Position numbers and translations under genes: made by a program
Notes under the pieces: model-generated
Told to the model about the DNA's origin: nothing
Database searches by the model: none
The model's input: the letters and a program-made list of their open reading frames with translations, nothing else
NCBI GenBank assembly: GCA_027475525.1
Contig: JAMWFC010000041.1
Location: 124,001 to 188,000 of the forward strand
Length of the DNA: 64,000 nt
Source: Macrolepiota albuminosa
Lineage: Eukaryota > Basidiomycota > Agaricomycetes > Agaricales > Agaricaceae
Direction of reading: 5' to 3'
Shown here: positions 45,172 to 56,100 of the stretch, piece by piece
Layout of the letters: each line of letters opens with the position of its first letter
Position numbering within the stretch: the stretch's first letter is position 1

Positions 45172-46797
45172 CCCTGCAGAAATGCTCTATTTGATGAGAT
45201 CAATTGTTCTCTAGGTTAAGCAGCATGAATCACTGTAATGAGCACTATGCACTATTATGCATGTCTATATTATTGATACCATTGTTTCTTGGCTAATTGG
45301 ATACTTTACTGTACAAATTGTATTATTATTATAATTGCATAGCACTTGGCACCACTATAAGAATTTACATTACAGTTGACTGCTGAGCACTTAGTTAGGC
45401 AGTCTTGTTACTATTTTACTATTGTGATATCTACCTCCATTATAGCTAAGGTTGCATTACAAGAATAGGCTGAGCAGTCATTTGGATGTGCCAAGAGTAG
45501 GCACATTGTCAGACTAAGCTCAGAATAGGGTTGGACATGGTCCAGAAACCAGTCCCCTGACACCTTGCTGGATCAGGCCCAGAATATGGCTATTTTCCCA
45601 GATAAATTTATATTGTAAGAGTGCTTCTTGGAGGGAATACCCTCCAAGATGCTACTTGCTCTCATTCAGGATAGGGGACTGGCTGTCAGGGAACTAGTTT
45701 CTGGACTGTGTTCAACCCTATTCCCTTAATCCAATGATGTGCCCACTCTTAGCACATCCAAATGACTACTTGGCCCATCCTATCTCCTTTTGTCTTCTAG
45801 TAGTCAGCCTTGATGAGTCATATGCATAGACCTTACTCAGCATCAATTATTGTTAGTCATACTCCATTACATACTGGGGCCCAATTAGTTAAGCAGTATT
45901 AATAATAGCACAGCCACCAATGTAATATATAAAGGCAGCCTGTAGATAAAATATCTCCAGACTGAACAATAGCAGTATTCTTCTGGCCTACACACTGAAC
46001 CTACTGTAAGCTGTCTAGTGACATCTGACTGCTTGGTTAGCCTTGTTGGTCTGTTGCTTAACTCTTGCTTGCCTTTATGCCCACTTGACTCCTGCTTGTT
46101 ACTGGTGCTTGCTGGCTCTGTAGAAGGAGTTCCACAGATTAAGCATTCCTCTTACACTGGCTCTCAAAGTGAACATTATAAAAGAATTTGTTTTAGAGAC
46201 TAAGGCCTATAAGAGCAGTCTAAAGATTGCTGCACACTATTTAGAGTGCAAAACAAAACCACATACTCTGCAGTAGACCTCTTGTCTACAAACATGCAGA
46301 TGAGGCATTACAGAGAGAAGTGGTATAGGGCATGCTAGTATTCCCAAAACTTCAGATAGTGCTAGTTGTAACTCTAGGAGCACAGTGCAATGCTTCTAGA
46401 GTCAATGCAAAAACTAAGCCCACACCTAGTACAAAAGAGCTAATTTCTAGGCTGGTGACTAATAAAGCAGGTTATCTATCTAAAGACAGCATGCCTTCTA
46501 CTATATGCTTTCTTTAAGTGCAGCAAACCAGGCCACTTTTTCTGTGGGTCTAGGAGGCCCTGAAAAGCAACTTCTTATAGGCATGTGTGAGCAGTGCACA
46601 TTGCAGCACTATTGAATGACAATAAATAACAGGATCTGAGTGATGAGACTGTTCAGGAATCTGATGCCAAGCTAGAAGACTTGAATTCAGTTTTCCCAAA
46701 TCAGGAGGAGTAGGTCAATTTAGATATGTACAATAATGAGTATTATACTTGTGACAGTGATAGTAACACAGCAAGCAACAAATTTGATTTGTAATAG
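45172..46797. other. 1,626-bp stretch with no CpG dinucleotide
   Basis: Reading base by base, the CpG at 45,170-45,171 is followed by none until 46,798-46,799, although C and G are both common (GC about 40%). TpG and CpA are abundant. This is the signature of long-term deamination of methylated CpG. The surrounding 45-52.8 kb is also poor in CpG. Confidence 0.9.
45465..45783. repeat. foldback element with ~100-bp arms
   Basis: The left arm 45,465-45,565 and right arm 45,675-45,783 are inverted copies. Shared runs include AGTCATTTGGATGTGC, AAGAGTRGGCACAT, AATAGGGTTG and GTCCAGAAAC, with most differences being C/T or G/A. The ~110-bp centre is unpaired. No target duplication is visible. Confidence 0.8.
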
Positions 46798-46800
46798 CGC
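46200..46800 (+). pseudogene. possible retrotransposon gag relic
   Basis: Broken frames contain FKCSKPGHFFCG near 46,510-46,550, like a degraded CCHC zinc knuckle, and then AVHIAALLNDN and DLSDETVQESDAKLEDL. This resembles the C-terminal part of a gypsy-type gag. Several stops interrupt it. Tentative. Confidence 0.35.
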
Positions 46801-47649
46801 TAGCAGCAGCTGGAATGATAGTTGGCATCATGCTGCCAGCAAGCATTGACAGGTAGCATCAATTAATTAACACGTAGCACAGCTAGCCGATGACAGTACT
46901 TACAAAATAGAAATAATAACATTTACTTGTAACAGATGGCTTGACATTTACTCTGGTGCCTGATGCCTCTTGGCACCCCTCCCTCAGTCAAACAGACAGC
47001 TTTCTTGCTTTATTTCTCAGTATTTAATTTAATGCATAATGCTTAACTACATTGCTTACAGTTCACCGCTCCTTGGTGCCAGAGAACTACTATTGTCACT
47101 AGTTACCACAGAACAGAGTACCCCACTTTACACCTCTCAGTTCACCTCATGGTTCAGATTTCTTTTGAACTGACTAAGTTTATAGTCGCCAACTGTCTGG
47201 ACATTCTTAGCCTGCTGCTGCAGTTATGCTTATGAAATCTATGTGCCTTGCACCTATGGCAGGCATCATGCAGCTTAGTCATTGCTAAGCCTCTAGTTTC
47301 CTTGCAGCATCTTTTGCTGCACTTACTCCTATCTACTCCTCCTTATCCTTTAGATGCACTTTGTCATTAGCGCATTCCTTGCTGCCCATCCTTACCAACT
47401 ATCATTACTGACTTTCACCAAATCTTGCCATTCAACTCATTTTCTGACTTGTTTTCTGGGAACTGCCTGAGACTTCCTCAACCCTTAGCATGCCCAAACA
47501 CATTTTATACAGATCAGTAGCCATAAACTATATCTGCTACTATTCTACTTTTGAGCATCATCACTGAAAGCGCTAGAGCATGCTGCTTCTGATGGCACTA
47601 GTGGGCTAATATGAGGTGCTGGTATTTGTGCTATCTGTGGCCAGCCATA

Positions 47650-49860
47650 ATGAGAGCTTATCAATATGATGAATGTAAGTGATCAGATACCAACCTATGC
47701 CAACTCAGGTGCAAGCGACTACTGCTTCATAGATTGTAATGCATTCTCTAACTATAAAGAACTGAGCACTTTGCAAGATGGCCAGTCTGCACTGATGAGG
47801 GAAGTCTTCTGTATAATAGGCCAAGGTACTATTAAAAAGGTGGTTAGGACCACTGTAGGCACATTAGAAGTGGTGTTCCATCAAGCACTACATACCTCTT
47901 GTCATGGCCCTCCCCATCCAGAACTACTCCAGGACACCTCCAAAACCCCATCTGGAACTCCCTCGCCAACCCCACAACACAACTCCCACCATCACAACCA
48001 CTAGGACTGCCATCATGCACATCAAACTCCACTATCATGCATGCCCTCTGATAGCTCCACATCACGAACTCTGGAACCACCTGCTGGCACAGCTGCTACC
48101 CTGCAATTAACAATCAGATCACACCAATTACCCTGGCTATTACGCATCACACATCATGACCTTCTCTCCATGCCAATTAATCACATGCTCTGCATGTGCA
48201 ATCCCTGATATACAATTCTCCTTCATCTACTGCTGCCCATTAACTTCTGGAACTGCCCCAGACATCCCAGAACCCCTCAGAAACCCAGAGTAATCCTCAT
48301 ATATACTTAAAGAGTAGCTACCTACTTGTAGTACCTTAGTCTTGATATTACATTGATTGTTTGCATGCTCTTTGGTTTTGACTGGTACTTGCTAACTGGC
48401 ACACTTTGACTGGCATGCTTTAACTTATACACATGCTCTTGAGATTGGTATGCACTTTGCAACTTAAAGTTTATTAACCCTGGTCTCATCTTAGAACCTC
48501 CAGTTCTCGACTTAACCTTAATCCCTCAATCCCTTTGACTTCTCCCAATTCCTGGACTAAGAGCATGGTCTGAAGTTCCAGACACCCAAGTACACATAGA
48601 TCAAGTCTGCCTCATAAGGGCATTGCTTTTCTAGAAAGCTCCCAACTCAGTAGAACCTGACACCTCTGACCTGGCTGCAAATTTGATCTCAGTCAGAAAA
48701 TTTGACAAGGCTGGCTTCTGACAACATTCACAGAAGGCAAAGCTGTTTTCTGAGATGCAACTGGTTGCAATGTACTTATCAGACAGCAGAAACAGAGAAT
48801 GTACCTGCTAACTGACTTTGTGTCAGCTGTGGCCCAGACAGTCCAGGTCATAGCCACATTGTTAGTGGATTTCCTTGCTAAAATTAAGTTGTGGCATCAC
48901 TATTTTGGGCATGCAAGCATTCAGAGCATCAGGAACCTCAAAGCAAAAAGTCTTGTTGATGGCCTGACTATAAAAAGAGGCAGAGACTTACAGAGCCTCT
49001 GCAAAAATTGAGTGTATAGAAAACACACTACATATTCATACAATGTAAAGCTTATAATCTAAACCAAATGAGTAAATCCATATAAATCTCTGAGGACCTA
49101 TGTCAGTCCCATCATTAAGAGGAGCATCCTACATGATGCTCACTATAGATAGCAGCACCTCTAGATTCATAGGCTACTTCTTGTTATGAAAGGACTTTGA
49201 GACAATGCTAATGGCTTTTAGGTTGTACTATGCAGAATCTGAGTGCAGAACTGGAAGGAAACTGCAGATAGTCAGGATTGATGCTAACTGTGAGTGGCTG
49301 AACAGTAACTAGATAACTTACGATATGAATGGCATATACATGAATGTGATGGTTCTCTATGCACATGCCCAGAACAGACTTGCCAAGCACTGTATACATA
49401 CTATAGTAAAGAGGATCAGGTTGCTGGCAGAGAGCAGACTTTCTAAGTTCCTTTGGGCTGAAGCAGCAGCATCACAGATCATAGTAAGAAATTTGATCTA
49501 ATCTATTATGCTACCCAGACAACATCTCTGAATAAGCATGGACAGGCAAATGCCAGAGAGTGAACTTCTTACATTCTTTTGGCTGCATGGCCTTTGCAAA
49601 GATTTCTGAAGAACTGATCAGGTCAAAGTTAGACTCAAGGTCAGCAAAGTATGTGCTAGTTGGCTACTGTGACAATGGCTACAGGCTGTATGACCAAGGC
49701 ACATGCTTGATTGTCATATTGTACAACATTATTTTTGATGAAGGCTTGAGACACTGTTCTCTCACCACTATTAGTGATGATGATGATGATCTTGTTATAA
49801 GCACCTCTCCTGTCCAGAACTACAGCATACTAGGGGTTATAATTGCAAGATAGCCTGTTG
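47650..49860 (+). pseudogene. decayed Ty1/copia pol relic
   Basis: Plus-strand pieces match the younger copia copy at 55.1-57.3 kb in order: PTYANSGASDYCFIDCNAF (protease DSG site now NSG); DLAANLISVRKFDKAGF; KLWHHYFGHASIQSIRNL (integrase zinc region); YAHAQNRLAKH; LLAESRLSKFLWAEAAAS; and SEELIRSKLDSRSAKYVLVG. Many stops interrupt the frame, mostly of C-to-T or G-to-A type. A 763-bp solo LTR interrupts it at 47,900-48,662, and a Tc1/mariner copy lies just after its right end. Reverse transcriptase is not found. Confidence 0.85.
47900..48662 (+). mobile_element. 763-bp solo LTR nested in the copia relic
   Basis: Begins TGTCATGGCCC and ends AACCTGACA, short inverted ends TGTCA/TGACA. A perfect 5-bp target duplication CCTCT flanks it (47,895-47,899 and 48,663-48,667). 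Removing it rejoins the copia reading ALHTS to DLAANL. A TATATACTTAAA box lies near 48,300. It shows no clear similarity to the family 1 LTRs. Orientation is taken from the TATA box and is not certain. Confidence 0.9.
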
Positions 49861-49873
49861 CCTTCTGTATATA

Positions 49874-51483
49874 CAGTGGCTCAAAAAACTGTCCCAATGT
49901 TTCATACTTTTTGAAAGATAACATTGGCATGAAGGATGGAAAGTACCTGAAATCCTGATTAAATCATGTAAAATACTATGGCATCATAGCTACAAAATGG
50001 ACCTAGGCTTATGTAGTTAATATCAAAACTGATGGAGCAATAGCCATTTTAAAATATTCACTCATTGGGACAGTTTTTTGAGCATCTCTAATTTTTCAGG
50101 TTTATCCCTATTTTACTCAGAAGTAAAGAGTAAGTTGCATGTGGGAGTATGAACAAAGTCATGTGATCATGTTTAGATATATTTAGAAGTAGTTCAAGCT
50201 AGTTGAACTAATCTTGACCTTCAACCACCATCATGAAACCTATTTCTCCTGCACAATGCTCTACTGTTGCTTCTCTTCTTGCTCAAGAGTATTCTCTGCA
50301 TCAGATTACAGCTCAAACTGGTCTAGGGAAGTCTACTATTGAGAGGATTGGTAGAGAGTTGGAGATGGACAAGGAAAACCATCCTGGAGGCTGTCCTGCT
50401 AAGCTTACTCCACATGATAAACAGGCTATTATTGTTCAACAAATCTCAACTAGGAGACTTGGTACAGTTGTCCAGGCCATCAATTTTATCAACAACTTCA
50501 TTTCCAACCCTGTTTCTCCCCAGACTGTCTGGAATATGTTGAAGGAGGAGGGATATTGGTCTGCTACCAAGAGAAAAGTTCCTATGCTCAAAGCTAGATA
50601 TCAACAACTACAGCTTAAATGGGCTCAGGAGCATCAGAACTGGACTATAGAGGACTGGAAAAGGGTGTTGTGGACAGATAAGACAAAGATTAACAGGATT
50701 GGGTCAGATGGGAAGCAGTATGTGTGGAAGCTACAAAGAGAAGGCATTTCAAACTTAACAACTACACCTACTGTGAAGCATGAAGGAGGAAATAATCTCA
50801 TGATATGGGGCTATATGGGTTGAAATGGGATAGAAAAGCTTGTGGAGGTGGTGGAGATTATGAATACAGAGCAGTACCATGAAATTTTGGATGATAGAGC
50901 AAAGGAGAGCTTTGAGAAGTTGGAGATGGAGGAGGGTGCCCACTACTTTTAACAGGACAATAACCCCAAATACAACTTCAAGAAGGCTGACAAGTAGTTT
51001 GAGGACAACAACTTTGATGTCCTTTGGTGGCTAGCCCAATTCCCTGATCTCAACCCTATTGAACATCTCTGGAAGTATCTCGAGGAGCGACTTAGGCAGT
51101 ATGAAACACCTTCTCATGGTGTGCATGAATTATAGAAGAGAGTTGCAAAGGAGTGGGATAGAATACTACCAGAGGTATGCCAAAGACTAATAGAAAGCAT
51201 GCCTAGAAGGATCCAAGCACTTATCAAGACAAATGGAGGACATACAAAGTACTAGTTACTAAAATTAGAGATGCTCAAAAAACTGTCCCAATGAGTGAAT
51301 ATTTTAAAATGGCTATTGCTCTATCAGTTTTGGTTTCAATTATATAAGCATAGGTTCATTTTTGTAGCTACGATGCCATAGTATTTTACATGATTTAATC
51401 AGAATTTTAGGTACTTCTCATTCTTCATGCCAATGTCATCTTTTAAAATGTATGAAATATTGGGACAGTTTTTTGAGCCACTG
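49874..51483 (+). mobile_element. Tc1/mariner transposon, 1,610 bp
   Basis: Ends are CAGTGGCTCAAAAAACTGTC and its inverse, flanked by TA on both sides (49,872-49,873 and 51,484-51,485). The inverted arms are unusually long, 49,874-50,096 and 51,261-51,483 (223 bp each). Each arm also carries the CTCAAAAAACTGTCCCAATG motif again at its inner end in inverted orientation. The transposase gene lies between the arms. Confidence 0.95.
50233..51255 (+). pseudogene. Tc1-type DD34E transposase with four premature stops
   Basis: One continuous frame of 340 codons without any frameshift. The N-terminal helix-turn-helix is present (SLLAQEYSLHQITAQTG). Catalytic Asp 1 lies in VLWTDKTKINRIGSDGK, Asp 2 in QDNNPKYN, and the Glu in FPDLNPIEHLWKYL. 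In-frame stops occur at 50,821 (TGA), 50,950 (TAA), 50,995 (TAG) and 51,133 (TAG) before the natural TAG at 51,253. Each can be explained by one C-to-T or G-to-A change. Length matches intact Tc1 transposases, so the copy died by point mutation, not deletion. Confidence 0.93.
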
Positions 51484-51485
51484 TA

Positions 51486-52821
51486 TGACACCAATAGCTC
51501 AAGTTTGTGTTGGAAGACATTTCAACAGTTTTAAAGGAGAGGTTTCTCAACAATTGAGGAAGTTGATCATATATATTGGTGTCTATCAACATAAATCCAA
51601 GAATTGGATAGCATGATATGTATTGATAAGTATACAAATAAAACATAGAGACTTAACTTCAAAGCCTTCAATTTTTGTTATTGTCTCTATAGGCATAGAA
51701 GATATTGATATCAATATGACTTCTATACAGAATCAGATGTATTTCTCTGCAATTGTGGCTTCACATTTATAGCCTGTAAATAGAAATAGTTTGAGTACTA
51801 TAACAAACTATGCCAAAAGTAAGAAATGAATCTGGTTCTTGTAGGTATTTTTTGGTGCTATATAAGCACAAGATATAATTCATATCCAAGATAATTCATC
51901 AAAGTGTATCAGTTAATGTAGATAAGAGACTTGAGATCATAACAGCTGACTTTCTAAATATGCATAAATAAAAGAAGTTATAGATTGACAACTCTCATAT
52001 ACAATTTTTATTCAATAACACTTAGCATCATAGCAGATTGACAACTAGATATAAAATGCTAAAAGAAAGCAAATTTATAAACTCAATCAATATGTCAAAA
52101 TGCAATTTCAGAACAGATTGATCAAGCAATAAACCATTACAGAAGCAACAGCTTATATAAACTATTGATGGAGCATCAGCTTATATAAGCACATTCTATT
52201 AGACAGAAACCTGGATCTATACAAGCTTATAGAAAAAATAATTCAAAAAGTTTTATAAATACCAAAAACAATGTGATCTAATTTTCAAAAATGAAAATAA
52301 ATGAAGAGAAGAGAATAATGACTGCTAGAGCAAAAAAAAATTATCACATAATTGTACAATTTTCATGCATGCTCCTCTTTCTATGTACTAGATATAATAA
52401 ATTACAATAATAAACAAGGCATTTAACAACATGAAACAAATTACATATTCAAGAAAAAAAATATATACACATATTCAAAAAAAACATTTATATATATATA
52501 TATGAATAAAAAAACAGAATCTTCCAACTTGGTAAAAGAAAAAACAATAATGCACTCAACACAGAAAAACAACTTAAAATATAGATATACATAAAATAAA
52601 AGTATGATTCTTCAACATAAAAAAAATTGATTAATTACTCAGCAGAGATAGCAGAAGAGAGAAGCAAATTTTAAAGACATATAATAGTCAGTAAAGATAG
52701 CCGAAAGGGAGCAAATTTTGAGGACATAGTGGTAATAGCTGGTAGAAATAGCTAGTAAAGATAGCCAAAAGAGAGCAAATTCCAAGGACATGGCCAGTAG
52801 AAATAGCTAGAAGAGGCATGG
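51486..52821. other. AT-rich, CpG-poor sequence without genes
   Basis: No protein similarity recognised. From about 52,640 it contains degenerate tandem units (GATAGC..AAA..GAGCAAATT..GGACA) starting near 52,664, 52,711 and 52,775. The young copia element has inserted into this array, whose next unit resumes at 58,133. Confidence 0.6.
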
Positions 52822-53198
52822 TGTAGTACAAAGTAAGTCTTAGATCCTCAGTCCGTGGTAAAGGAACTCTGTTAACCTGTAGTACGAAGTAAGTCTTAGA
52901 TCTACAGGTATGAGGTAAGTAAAGAAGTCTAATCCGTATAGAAGAAGTAACGACATACCCTCAGTCCATGGTAAAGGAACTGAGGGATCGGATGGGGGTC
53001 ACACCACACATAAGGACCTGGTGGCTGAGTAACTGTATAGGACGATCGGGTACGATCGTCCTGGCGAAGTAAATAGTAAATAAAATGAACAAAACAAGGA
53101 TAATAAAAACTAAGAATAAACAGTTGAGTCACCGGGAAGTAACCAAGAGGCGCCGCCGCCACAGTAAGAAATCTCCCAGGGATGAGTCTACGATGACA
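52822..53198 (-). repeat. 3' LTR of the copia element (377 bp)
   Basis: Starts TGTCATCG on the minus strand at 53198 and ends CTACA at 52822. It is 77 bp shorter than its partner because it lacks one internal tandem copy. The pol frame runs 270 nt into it. Confidence 0.95.
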
Positions 53199-56100
53199 CT
53201 CCCCAGACTCGAGCTGGGGATTGAGACCTAAGAGACCAACAAGATACGAGTGCGAGATTCGACCCAAGGGTTTGGTAAAAAGATCGGCTGGATTTTGGGT
53301 AGACGGGATGTGTACGACGTTGATTTCTCCGAGCTTAACACGTTCTCGAATGTAATGATGACGTATGTCAATATGTTTAGCGCGAGCGTGGCCTTTGGTG
53401 TACTGGGCAAGAGATACAGCTGGTGAGTTGTCTACACAAACGAGAGCAGGAAGCATTTGGGCGAGATCGATGTCGAGGAGCCAATTGTGCATCCACATAG
53501 ACTGTTGCGCCCCACGAGTGAGTGCCATGTATTCAGCTTCGGTGGTAGATAAGGCCACCGTAGGCTGTTGTTTCGAGCTCCAGGAAACAGCCCCTCCAGC
53601 CATGGTGAAGACATATCCTCTGGTCGAGTGCTGGGTGTCCAAGTCCCCCCCAAAATCTGCATCGACATAACCGACGGGTTTAAGGTCAGCCCCTCGTTTG
53701 TAAGTGATATGAAAGTCAAGAGTCCCGTTCACATACTGCATCACATGGCTCAAGGCCTTCCAGTGAGCAGGTCCGGGATTACTCTGGAAACGTGCGAGGA
53801 GGCTAACAGCAAACGAGAGGTCAGGTCGGGTAGCTGCCTGGGCCCACATGAGCGAGCCCAGAGCTTCACGGAAAGGTTTGTCCCTCATGTACCTGACATC
53901 TTCTTCGGGTTGAGGAGACAGTGACTCGGTTAGTACGAGGCCGGCAGGAAGTGGCATGTTCCATGGATTTGAGGTATGGAAGCCGAATCGTTCGAGCATT
54001 CGTTCTAAATAAGCCTGTTGAGATAGGTGGATATCTCCAGTCGTTGCATCGCGGTCGAAATGAACCCCTAAGATGTATTTCAGCTCCCCCATGTCTTTTA
54101 CCTCGAACTTGGACCCTAGTTCCCTTTTTGCCTCCTTTAAGCCCTCTAGAGTGGTAGAGGCTCCTAATACATCGTCGTTGTAGTTGTCCGTGATGGTGTG
54201 TTTGCCGTTGACCCGTTTGTACCTAACACACCCGTCTGCACAGGATGCTAAGTAGCCCAATTCATCGTAAGCTCTGTCGAGGTTATGCCACCAGTTGTGG
54301 CCCCCTTGCATACGACCATAAATTGCCTTCTGGAGGTGGAGGACTTTCCCCTCTCCTCCTCGGAAGCCTGGGGGGGGTCTCATGTAGACAGTGTGTTTGA
54401 GCTTACTGTTTAAGTAGGCAGACACGAAATCGATCTGCCATAAGTGCATACCTAGGGCAGCGGCAACTGCCACAGTCATCCTCATAGACTCCAACCGTAT
54501 GACTGATGCGTACATCTCATCGAAATCTTTGCCTTGAACCTGAGTATAACCTTTTGCGATGAGCCGGGCTTTTCTCTTGACGATCACTCCCTCCTCGTTG
54601 TACTTGTTCGCGAAAACCCACATGCAGTCAACGATCTTTTTCCTGCTCGGTACATCGCTTGCGTTTATGGTCTTCCACACGCCTTTCCATTCCATAACTT
54701 CTAACTCGGCGTCCATGGCAGGTACCCACAAGTCCGGCTGTCTTATCGCTTCCCAGTAACTACGCGGCACGGTCTCTGTGTCATCTGGTCTCGTTGAGGC
54801 GAGGAATGCGAACACCGTTGTTGCATACAATGCTTCTGGAGTCTCTTCCCCTTCAGCCCATTCCTCCCCCGCATTTCAAGCCGCCGATTGTGTTGCCAGA
54901 GACTCGCGAGCGTCCAAGATAGCCCGGGATGGTCGTACTATCCAAGCAGAGCGTCAAAGTACCAGAGGGGGGTCATCCTGACAGGATTCCCATGCCGCAT
55001 TCTCCGGGTGAAGTGGTCCATCAGATGGGCGAATGCGTGGGGCAACCTGCTGCCTGGGCGCTGGGATAGGAGGAGCTGCCGGGTTAGTGGGTACTGGGAC
55101 GGAGGATACCAGATCGTCGTCGTCAGGGATGCTGATAGTTCAGTGTCCGGTACCTTCCTCAAATACCACATTTCTGCTCGTGACGATGTGTTGGTGAGTT
55201 CTGTCATACAGTTGATATCCGTGACTGGAGTACCCTACCATTATATACTTGACCGATCTAGGGTCCAGCTTAGATCTAATCAATTCCTCGGGGACCCTGG
55301 TGTAAGCAACACAGCCGAATGGACGTAAGTGGCCAACATCCTGCCTCTTCCCACACCACTTCTCCTCAGGGACGCACCCAGGGTGTCGGGTAGAAGGTAG
55401 TAGATTTCGCGTAAGTATGATCGTAGCGGCTGCCTCAGCCCAAAGGCTTTTTGGGAGATCACTTTCCGCTAACAGGCACTGGACTCCATCAAAGATTGTA
55501 CGGATCGAGCGCTCAACGACTCCATTTTGAGCATGGGCATACGGGACAACGGGCGTTAGGGAGATTCCCATCTCCTGGCAATACTCGGTCCATGACTGGT
55601 TTACCCACTCTCTTCCTCCATCAACCTGGATCGTCTTAACTTTGTTTCCGGTTTGGCGCTCAGCTTCCGGGACGTAACGTTTCAGGGCCAGAAGGGTGGT
55701 CTCACCCGTCTTGTTTGTAAGGTACTCCCCTTTCAGTCTGGACGACCCTGCGTTGATAAATACCATCATATACAACGCTCCTCCCAGAGATGCCACCGTG
55801 GCCGGTCCCCACAGGTCAATATATACTTTCTCACCCGCTACCTGAATGTCCTCAGAAGTACCGTCATATGGTCGAGTAGTTTGCCTGCCATAAATGCAGT
55901 CCTCACACATTCCCGGCATGGTTGACTTGCCTTGGATATGGAGGCCATCCACCAACCCTTTTGATTCCAATTTTTGAATTGACTGCAGCCCTGCATGGCC
56001 GAAGCGCCTATGCCAGACTTTGATCGGAACGGGCTTATCCAGGGACGTTGCGACAAGGACCTTGGGAAGGGATAGCTGTTCATTAATTGCAGGGGCGGTT

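Noticed and set aside
52495..52503. Short AT repeat that could suggest a centromere or origin
   Set aside because: It is only a few units long, within generally AT-rich decayed transposon DNA; nothing else supports such a role.
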